Shown: piece after piece, positions 6,469 through 10,746 of the stretch
Layout of the letters: the number at the start of each line of letters is the position of its first letter
Position numbering within the stretch: the stretch's first letter is position 1
Origin: Caulobacteraceae bacterium
GTDB lineage: Bacteria; Pseudomonadota; Alphaproteobacteria; Caulobacterales; Caulobacteraceae
Reading direction: 5' to 3'
NCBI GenBank assembly: GCA_020852035.1
Contig: JADZBR010000247.1
Coordinates: 1 to 10,746, forward strand
Length of the DNA: 10,746 nt
The notes under the pieces: generated by a model
The model's input: only the letters and a program-made list of their open reading frames with translations
What the model was told of the DNA's origin: nothing
The model's database searches: none
Translations under genes and position numbers: made by a program

Positions 6469-6497
6469 TAGATCGCGCCAAGCGGCGCTGTTGGCAA
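6469..6497 (-). promoter_or_regulatory. Candidate promoter of the riboswitch-btuB transcript
   Basis: On the minus strand TTGCCA (6497-6492) is followed after 17 bases by GATCTA (6474-6469). This would place transcription start near 6462, exactly at the base of riboswitch helix P1. The -10 match is poor, so the call rests mainly on position and the good -35. Between the boxes is an inverted repeat GCGCC/GGCGC with arms at 6475-6479 and 6484-6488, which could be an operator or chance in GC-rich DNA. Confidence 0.3.
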
Positions 6498-6518
6498 GTG
6501 CGGATGCGCCCTGCGTGG

Positions 6519-6600
6519 TTCGAGACGCGCTGCGCGCTCCTCACCATGACGCGGTTTGTGCTGAATTCGTCATCCTGAGGAGGCCGAAGGCCGTCTCGAA
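6519..6600. repeat. 82-bp inverted-repeat element of a second family
   Basis: Two 32-base arms at 6519-6550 and 6569-6600 are inverted repeats: TTCGAGACG ... CTCCTCAccATGAC faces GTCATccTGAGGAG ... CGTCTCGAA. An 18-base spacer (6551-6568) separates them. Each arm has a small internal palindrome, such as GGCC-GAA-GGCC at 6583-6593. It resembles dispersed intergenic palindromes common in Caulobacterales genomes, recalled rather than searched. It lies between the ald stop and the btuB promoter region and may end ald transcription. It contains no gene. Confidence 0.8.
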
Positions 6601-6647
6601 GCCTGCCCTCGGGCTGGCGAAGCCAGACCCGTGGGGACGCAGGACCT

Positions 6648-7760
6648 CTACGCCCACACCCCGAACGGATCGACGAACGGCTTGCCGAGCGCCTGGGCCA
6701 CCGCCGGATGGGTGACCTCGCCCTTCAGCACATTGAGCCCCTTGGCCAGGTGATGGTCGGCCTTCAGGGCGTCCAGGCCCTTGTCGGCCAGGGCCAGGCC
6801 GAAGGAGAGGGTGGCGTGGACCAGCGCCTCGGAGGAGGTGCGGGGCGCCGCGCCCGGCATGTTGGCCACGCAGTAGTGGACCACGCCGTCGACCACATAG
6901 GTCGGCTCGGCGTGGGTGGTCGGCCGGCTGGTCTCGAAGCAGCCGCCCTGGTCGATGGAGACGTCGACCAGCACCGAGCCGGTCTTCATCGCCTTCAGGT
7001 GCTCGCGGGTGACCAGCTTGGGCGCCGCGGCGCCGGCGGTGAGCACCGCGCCGATCACCACGTCGGCCTTCAGGACCTCCTCCTCGACCGCGTCGAGGGT
7101 GGAGTAGCGGGTCAGGATGCGGCCCAGGAACATGTCGTCCAACTCGCGCATGCGGGGGATCGAGCGCTCCAGCACCACCACCTCGGCGCCCAGGCCGATG
7201 GCCATCCGCGCGTCGTTGGAGCCGACCACCCCGCCGCCCAGCACGCAGACGCGGGCCGGGGGCACGCCGGGGACGCCGGAGATCAAGAGGCCCATGCCGC
7301 CGTTGTGCTTCAGCAAGGTCTCGCCGGCGGAGAAGACCGCGATGCGGCCGGCGACTTCCGACATGGGGGCCAGCAACGGCAAGCCGCCGCGGGAGTCCGT
7401 GACGGTTTCGTAGGCGATCCCCGCGCAGCCGGCCCTGAGCAGCCCTTCGGCCTGTTTCGGGTCGGGCGCCAGGTGCAGGTAGGTGAAGAGGATGTGCCGG
7501 TCGGTCAGCCGCACCCATTCCGAGGGCTGCGGTTCCTTGACCTTGACGATCATGTCGGCGCCTTCGAACACCGCCGCCGCGTCCGGTGCGATCTTGGCGC
7601 CCGCCTTGGTGAAGGCTTCGTCGGCATAGCCGGCGCCCAGGCCCGCGCCGGTCTGGACCAGCACCTGGTGGCCGCGGGTGACGTATTCACGGACGGCCGT
7701 GGGCGTCAGGCCCACGCGGTATTCATCCGGCTTGATTTCGGATGGCACGCCGACGCGCAT
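6648..7760 (-). CDS. ald: Alanine dehydrogenase
   Basis: A 370-residue NAD-dependent L-alanine dehydrogenase, matching the family length of about 370. It interconverts L-alanine with pyruvate, ammonia and NADH in the cytoplasm, and usually serves alanine catabolism. Catalytic residues fall at the canonical numbers: Arg15 (EYRVGLTP), Lys75 (IVKVKEP), His96 (TYLHLAP) and Asp270 (VDVSIDQGG). The dinucleotide-binding motif is VCVLGGGVVGSNDARMAIGL (171-190). Other signatures are MSEVAGR (133-139) and HYCVANMPGAAPRTSS (295-310). The start has GGGAGGG just upstream. It is the third gene of a minus-strand run after the WD40 gene and mtgA, but 98 bases separate it from mtgA and hold an inverted repeat at its leader, so it probably has its own promoter. 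The 3' end is followed by an inverted-repeat element. Confidence 0.97.
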   Translation of the reverse strand: MRVGVPSEIKPDEYRVGLTPTAVREYVTRGHQVLVQTGAGLGAGYADEAFTKAGAKIAPDAAAVFEGADMIVKVKEPQPSEWVRLTDRHILFTYLHLAPDPKQAEGLLRAGCAGIAYETVTDSRGGLPLLAPMSEVAGRIAVFSAGETLLKHNGGMGLLISGVPGVPPARVCVLGGGVVGSNDARMAIGLGAEVVVLERSIPRMRELDDMFLGRILTRYSTLDAVEEEVLKADVVIGAVLTAGAAAPKLVTREHLKAMKTGSVLVDVSIDQGGCFETSRPTTHAEPTYVVDGVVHYCVANMPGAAPRTSSEALVHATLSFGLALADKGLDALKADHHLAKGLNVLKGEVTHPAVAQALGKPFVDPFGVWA

Positions 7761-7767
7761 GAGCCCT

Positions 7768-7805
7768 CCCTCGAAAGCTTATGTCTGGTTTTCGCCCTTC
7801 GAGGG
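7768..7805 (-). promoter_or_regulatory. Inverted repeat in the ald leader
   Basis: Perfect eight-base arms CCCTCGAA (7768-7775) and TTCGAGGG (7798-7805) are separated by 22 bases. The arm nearer the gene overlaps the ald Shine-Dalgarno stretch. It could be a DNA operator (arm centres 30 bases apart, close to three helical turns) or an RNA hairpin covering the ribosome site. The repeat is seen directly; function is inference. Confidence 0.35.
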
Positions 7806-7858
7806 GCAGGACGACACCGTCTACACCTCTGGAAACGCGGATTCCATCCGGGCTGGGG

Positions 7859-8590
7859 CTATTTCAGGACACAGCCCGCCAGGCCATCGCGCCGCACCGT
7901 GCCCGCCGCCGCGCCGATCCGCGAGGAGCGCTTGCGCACATAGGGGCCGGGCTTGGCGGCGCGCCATTTCAGGGGGCTGGGCAGGATCGCCGCCAGCCGC
8001 GCGGCCTGGGCGGCGGAAAGGTCGGACGCGCTGGTCTTGAAGTTCTTCCGCGCGGCGGCCTCCGCGCCATAGACGCCCGGCCCCCATTCGATGGAGTTCA
8101 GATAGACCTCCATGATCCGCCGCTTGCCCCAGCCGATCTCGATCAGGACGGTGAAATAGGCTTCGAAGCCCTTGCGCACCCAGGACCGCCCCGGCCACAG
8201 GAAGACATTCTTGGCGGTCTGCTGGCTGATGGTGGAGCCGCCCCGCAGCTTGCGGCCCTTGGCGTTGGCTTCCATCGCCTTCTCGATGGCCTCGACGTCG
8301 AAGCCCTTGTGCTCGCAGAAGCGCGCGTCCTCGGCGGCGATCACCGCGCGGACCAGGCGGGGTGAGATGCGGTCGATGTCGCGCCAGCGACGGTCCAGGC
8401 CCTTGCCCTCGACTACCCGCTGGACCATCAGATAGGTGATCGGCGGCGGCGCGAACCGGTAAATCGCCACCAGGGCGACCGGCGCGACCACGAACAGCAT
8501 CACGCCCCAGACGAAGAGCGTGCGCAGGAAGCGGCCGAAGCCGCCGCGCGGGCGAGCGGGCTTTCTGGGCTTGGCGCGGCTGTCGCTCAT
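7859..8590 (-). CDS. mtgA: MtgA, monofunctional peptidoglycan glycosyltransferase
   Basis: A 243-residue GT51 enzyme that polymerises lipid II into glycan strands at the periplasmic face of the inner membrane, without a transpeptidase domain. A basic N-terminus (RAKPRKPARPRGG) precedes one membrane segment at about 24-46, so the catalytic part is periplasmic. GT51 motifs are AAEDARFCEHKGFD (85-98, catalytic Glu87), RGGSTISQQTAKN (116-128), RSWVRKGFEAYFTVLIE (135-151, second catalytic Glu143) and KRRIMEVYLNSIEWGPGVYG (156-175). The C-terminal LSAAQAARLAAILPSPLKW is also typical. Length matches the family (about 240). It starts 48 bases after the stop of the upstream WD40 gene on the same strand, so co-transcription is plausible. 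The ribosome site, GGGGATCGG, is modest. Confidence 0.96.
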   Translation of the reverse strand: MSDSRAKPRKPARPRGGFGRFLRTLFVWGVMLFVVAPVALVAIYRFAPPPITYLMVQRVVEGKGLDRRWRDIDRISPRLVRAVIAAEDARFCEHKGFDVEAIEKAMEANAKGRKLRGGSTISQQTAKNVFLWPGRSWVRKGFEAYFTVLIEIGWGKRRIMEVYLNSIEWGPGVYGAEAAARKNFKTSASDLSAAQAARLAAILPSPLKWRAAKPGPYVRKRSSRIGAAAGTVRRDGLAGCVLK

Positions 8591-8638
8591 CCGATCCCCG
8601 ACTGACCCGCCATCACGTCGATCAGCCGCGCCCCGCCG

Positions 8639-9616
8639 TCAAGCGGCGAGCGGCGGCAGGTCGGCGACGCCCGCGCCGCCGTCCTCGTCGCCCCAGGCGA
8701 GGCGATCGCCCTTCGGGGTGAGCGCGAGCGCGGTGATCGCCGCGCCTTTCTCCGATTTCACGGGGTGCAGGCGCCCGGACTTCACCTCGCAGGCCCAGAC
8801 GCGGCCGTCGTCCAGCCCGGCCGCCAGGACGCCGGCGTCCGGCGTCGCCGCCACGCGGGCGACCGTCGCCGCCTGGTCGAAGCCGATCTCGGCCGCTTCC
8901 TTGCCCATCGGGCCGTTGGCGCCGACGAACGGCCACAGCACCGCCCCGTTGGCGCCGGAGGTGGCCAGCAGGGCGCCCTTCGACAGGAAGGCCAGGCTCT
9001 TCACCTTCGAGGGATAGCCGCCCATGCGCATGTCCTTGGCGTCGGAAAGCCGCCACCCATGCAGCTGGTTCTCCTGCATGGCCGAGAGGATGAACCGGCC
9101 GTCCGGGCTCCAGGCCACCACCACGTGGCTGCCGGCCCACTTCAGCCCTTGAGGCTTCTGGTCGGCCACGCGGGCGTACCACAGCTGCACCCCGCCATAG
9201 GTGGCGCAGGCCAGGCGCCGGCCCTTGGGGTCGAAGGCAAGGTCGGCCACCGACTTCTCGTGGGCGAAGGTGCGCGCGAAGGTCGCATCCCGGCTGTCGC
9301 GCACATGCGCCTCGCGGCCGGCGGCGAAGGCGATCAGGCCGGACTCCGCGCTGGCCGCCACCGCCTCGATCCACTTGCCCGGCAGGGCCGCCAGTTCCTG
9401 GGTCGCGCCCTCGCGGGTCCAGGCCAGGCGCCCGTCGTCGGCGCCGGTGAGCACGCCGCCCTGCGGGTGGGCGGCGGCGCAGAGAATCGCCCCGTCGTGC
9501 GCCTGCGCGACCTCACCTCCCTCGCCGCGGACCGTCCCGTCGCCGAGCGCGAACAGCGTCTTGCCGGCGGGGTCGAAGAGGGCGGCGGTCACATAGGCGT
9601 CGAAATCCAGCGTCAT
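8639..9616 (-). CDS. WD40-repeat beta-propeller protein of unknown function
   Basis: A 325-residue protein made almost entirely of WD40-like repeats. Eight repeat units can be read at about 7-30, 40-67, 82-108, 120-148, 163-190, 202-230, 240-267 and 281-310. Typical cores are VADLAFDPKGRRLACATYGG, VVVAWSPDGRFILSAM and ITALALTPKGDRLAWGDEDG. That suggests a seven- or eight-bladed propeller filling the whole chain. No signal peptide, membrane segment or enzyme motif is visible, so it is probably a cytoplasmic scaffold or binding protein. It lies 48 bases upstream of mtgA on the same strand and about 770 bases from a convergently placed CobW-type GTPase gene. WD40 genes next to CobW genes occur in other alphaproteobacteria as far as I recall, which would suggest a metal-homeostasis link; this is not shown here. 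The ATG at 9616 has only a weak ribosome site. Confidence 0.85.
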   Translation of the reverse strand: MTLDFDAYVTAALFDPAGKTLFALGDGTVRGEGGEVAQAHDGAILCAAAHPQGGVLTGADDGRLAWTREGATQELAALPGKWIEAVAASAESGLIAFAAGREAHVRDSRDATFARTFAHEKSVADLAFDPKGRRLACATYGGVQLWYARVADQKPQGLKWAGSHVVVAWSPDGRFILSAMQENQLHGWRLSDAKDMRMGGYPSKVKSLAFLSKGALLATSGANGAVLWPFVGANGPMGKEAAEIGFDQAATVARVAATPDAGVLAAGLDDGRVWACEVKSGRLHPVKSEKGAAITALALTPKGDRLAWGDEDGGAGVADLPPLAA

Positions 9617-9756
9617 GGCCCCGCCATAGCCGTCCGGCGCGCATTCGCCCAGCCGCGGCGCGCGCTCAGGGCTTTACAATCGCTCGTGGCCACGCAATGG
9701 GTGATCGCGAGTTTAAGACAAGCGGCCCTGACCGGCCGGCGGAGAAGGACGACCAT
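9617..9756. other. Divergent intergenic region between the WD40 gene and exbD
   Basis: About 140 bases between two divergent starts. A TTTACA at 9673-9678 resembles a -35 box, but no matching -10 is found at normal spacing. An in-frame ATG at 9697 could extend ExbD by 20 residues but has no ribosome site. No palindromic operator was recognised. Confidence 0.4.
9741..9749 (+). promoter_or_regulatory. Ribosome binding site deciding the exbD start
   Basis: GGAGAAGGA ends seven bases before the ATG at 9757. No comparable sequence precedes the alternative ATG at 9697. Confidence 0.65.
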
Positions 9757-10191
9757 ATGGGCGCCAAACTGGGCGGCGGCGGAGGCGGCAAGAAGTTCGA
9801 CCTCGGCCAGAACAGCGACATCAACGTGACGCCCTTCGTCGACGTGATGCTGGTGCTGCTGATCATCTTCATGGTGTCGATCCCGGTCGCCACCGTCTCG
9901 ATCAAGCTCGACCTGCCGCCGGCCCAGCCGCCGCCGCCGGGGACCATCGTCAAGGAACCGACTTTCGTGTCGATCCAGCGCGGCGGGACGCTGTTCATCG
10001 GCGAGCAGCCGACCACCCTCGATGGCCTCTCCGGCGACCTCGCCCGCATCCTGGCGGTGCCGAACCCGACCGAGGAACGCGTCTACATCCGCGGCGACCG
10101 CGACGTGCGCTACGGCGACTTCATGGCGGTGATGAACAAGCTGCAGGAAGACGGCTACTATCAGGTCGCCCTGATCAACGAAGAGCTCTAG
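9757..10191 (+). CDS. exbD: ExbD/TolR-family proton-channel subunit
   Basis: A 144-residue inner-membrane protein of the ExbD/TolR family. With ExbB/TolQ it forms a proton-driven motor that powers TonB (or TolA). A glycine-rich cytoplasmic N-terminus, MGAKLGGGGGGKKFD, leads into INVTPFVDVMLVLLIIFMVS (22-41). Here Asp29 is the essential proton-carrying aspartate at the start of the single membrane helix (about 29-46). A proline-rich stretch, LPPAQPPPPG, then a periplasmic domain ending in YYQVALINEEL follow, as in the family. The start at 9757 is chosen because AAGGA lies seven bases upstream and family members begin MGxxLGG; the ATG at 9697 lacks a ribosome site. No exbB, tolQ or tonB adjoins it, and a strong terminator follows, so it is a single-gene unit whose partner must be elsewhere. 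ExbD versus TolR cannot be decided firmly; the INVTPFVDVMLVLLIIF form fits either. Confidence 0.9.
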   Translation: MGAKLGGGGGGKKFDLGQNSDINVTPFVDVMLVLLIIFMVSIPVATVSIKLDLPPAQPPPPGTIVKEPTFVSIQRGGTLFIGEQPTTLDGLSGDLARILAVPNPTEERVYIRGDRDVRYGDFMAVMNKLQEDGYYQVALINEEL

Positions 10192-10219
10192 GCGCTTCGG
10201 ACAGACCTGAGTTTCGAGA

Positions 10220-10248
10220 CCCGCTCAGCGAAAGCTGGGCGGGTTTTT
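10220..10248 (+). terminator. Intrinsic terminator after exbD
   Basis: A ten-pair stem, CCCGCTCAGC with GCTGGGCGGG (one G-U pair), closes a GAAA tetraloop at 10230-10233 and is followed by TTTTT at 10244-10248. It begins 28 bases after the exbD stop and is a textbook Rho-independent terminator. Confidence 0.92.
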
Positions 10249-10266
10249 CATTGCCCCATTCCCGTC

Positions 10267-10373
10267 CCGATCATCCCCGCGAAAGCGGGGACCCAGGTGT
10301 TTTATCGAAGGGCGCCCGCGGCTTCCGGCAACCCCAAAAAAGCCTGGGTTCCCGCTTTCGCGGGAATGATCGG
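10267..10373 (-). repeat. Complete ~107-bp inverted-repeat element, copy 2, opposite orientation to copy 1
   Basis: Arms of 31 bases at 10267-10297 and 10343-10373 match as inverted repeats at 29 of 31 positions. Read on the minus strand the core shares CTTTTT, GG, CCGGAA and GATAAAACA with copy 1, so the two copies are the same element in opposite orientation. Each arm carries a short hairpin with a GAAA loop on one strand. Like copy 1 it lies where two genes converge (exbD on plus, the CobW-type gene on minus), here just 14 bases from the minus-strand stop. A short open frame across it, encoding peptides such as SRFRGNDR, is an artefact of the repeat. Confidence 0.92.
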
Positions 10374-10386
10374 AAGTTGGGATCGA

Positions 10387-10746
10387 TCAGGCCGCGCAGC
10401 TCTCGAAGCCGGCGCGCAACTGCGCCTCGTTGAGGTTGCGGCCGATGAACACCATGCGGCTGGTGCGTTCCTCGCCCTCGCGCCAGTCGCGCTGGAAGTC
10501 GCCCTCCAGGATCATGTGCACGGCCTGGAAGGCCAGGCGCCGGTCGTCGCCCTCGATCGAGAGGATGCCCTTGGCGCGCAGGATGTCCGGGCCCTGCAGC
10601 TGCAGCAGGTCGTTCAGCCAGCGGGTGATCTTGTTGGCGTTCAGCGGCTTGTCGGTGACCAGCGAGATCCCACGCACGCCGGCGTCGTGGATGTGGTCGT
10701 GGTGATCATGATCGTGGTGGTGATCGTGATCATGATCATGATCGCA
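10387..10746 (-). CDS. CobW/ZNG1-family GTP-dependent metallochaperone, C-terminal part (5' end outside window)
   Basis: The last 119 codons of a gene that enters from beyond the right edge. The visible part opens with a His/Asp-rich linker, CDHDHDHDHHHDHDHHDHIH, encoded by the GAT/CAT-repetitive DNA at 10687-10746. The CobW C-terminal domain follows: ISLVTDKPLNANKITRWLND, GPDILRAKGILSIEGDDRRL, FQAVHMILEGDFQRDW and SRMVFIGRNLNEAQLRAGFE. Family members are G3E GTPases that deliver metal ions, mostly zinc (ZNG1, ZigA, YjiA) or cobalt (CobW). The histidine-rich linker fits zinc or cobalt binding. The N-terminal GTPase domain with the Walker A and CxCC metal motif is not visible, so the metal cannot be assigned. 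A GTG at 10677 is not the true start because the open frame and family similarity continue upstream to the window edge. Confidence 0.9.
   Translation of the reverse strand, partial: CDHDHDHDHHHDHDHHDHIHDAGVRGISLVTDKPLNANKITRWLNDLLQLQGPDILRAKGILSIEGDDRRLAFQAVHMILEGDFQRDWREGEERTSRMVFIGRNLNEAQLRAGFESCAA

Noticed and set aside
5024..6715. A 563-codon plus-strand open frame antisense to btuB and its riboswitch
   Set aside because: It runs opposite to a receptor gene with clear motifs and straight through the riboswitch and repeat element. Composition is typical of an antisense shadow.
10251..10433. A short open frame containing HPRESGDPG and SRFRGNDR
   Set aside because: These peptides come from translating the inverted-repeat element at 10267-10373, a common false gene call; there is no ribosome site.
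10687..10746. The GATCATGATC-type repetitive DNA at the right edge as a CRISPR or intergenic simple repeat
   Set aside because: It is in frame with the CobW-type gene and encodes a His/Asp linker typical of that family; there are no repeat-spacer units.

Overview
The window looks like chromosomal DNA of a high-GC alphaproteobacterium. Protein character and the two families of short palindromic repeats suggest Caulobacterales (Caulobacter or Phenylobacterium-like). This placement is inference from pattern recognition, not from a search. Nearly all the DNA is accounted for by ten protein genes, one large riboswitch leader and three copies (one partial) of a roughly 105-base inverted-repeat element. 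No rRNA, tRNA, CRISPR array, prophage gene or transposase gene was seen.

Region 1 (1-3167) is a molybdenum-cofactor block. moaB, moaC and moeA form a tightly coupled plus-strand operon with two GTGA stop/start overlaps. A convergent xdhC gene (insertion/maturation factor for xanthine-dehydrogenase-type enzymes) overlaps the moeA 3' end by 121 bases. Together they cover pyranopterin ring formation (MoaC), adenylylation of molybdopterin (probable MoaB role), molybdate insertion (MoeA) and delivery to an apo-enzyme (XdhC). The first 19 bases of the window are the end of a repeat element that abuts the moaB ribosome binding site.

Region 2 (3168-4286) holds an aldo/keto-reductase-fold protein divergent from xdhC. 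Its fold motifs are clear, but three of the four canonical catalytic residues appear replaced. A complete repeat element follows it.

Region 3 (4310-6647) is a vitamin B12 uptake unit on the minus strand: a BtuB-type TonB-dependent outer-membrane receptor behind a cobalamin riboswitch with a complete B12 box and closing P1 helix, plus a candidate promoter. A second kind of inverted-repeat element lies between this unit and the next gene.

Region 4 (6648-9616, minus strand) carries a WD40 propeller protein of unknown function, mtgA (peptidoglycan glycosyltransferase) and ald (alanine dehydrogenase) in tandem.

Region 5 (9617-10746) holds a lone exbD/tolR-type gene with a strong intrinsic terminator, a second full repeat copy in the opposite orientation, and the C-terminal part of a CobW/ZNG1-family metallochaperone GTPase with a His/Asp-rich linker, cut by the window edge.

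Most of the window is ordinary housekeeping. The items most worth a second look are the catalytically degenerate aldo/keto reductase, the repeat family placed at convergent gene ends and next to the moaB start, the antisense-encoded tail of XdhC, and the uncharacterised WD40 protein.
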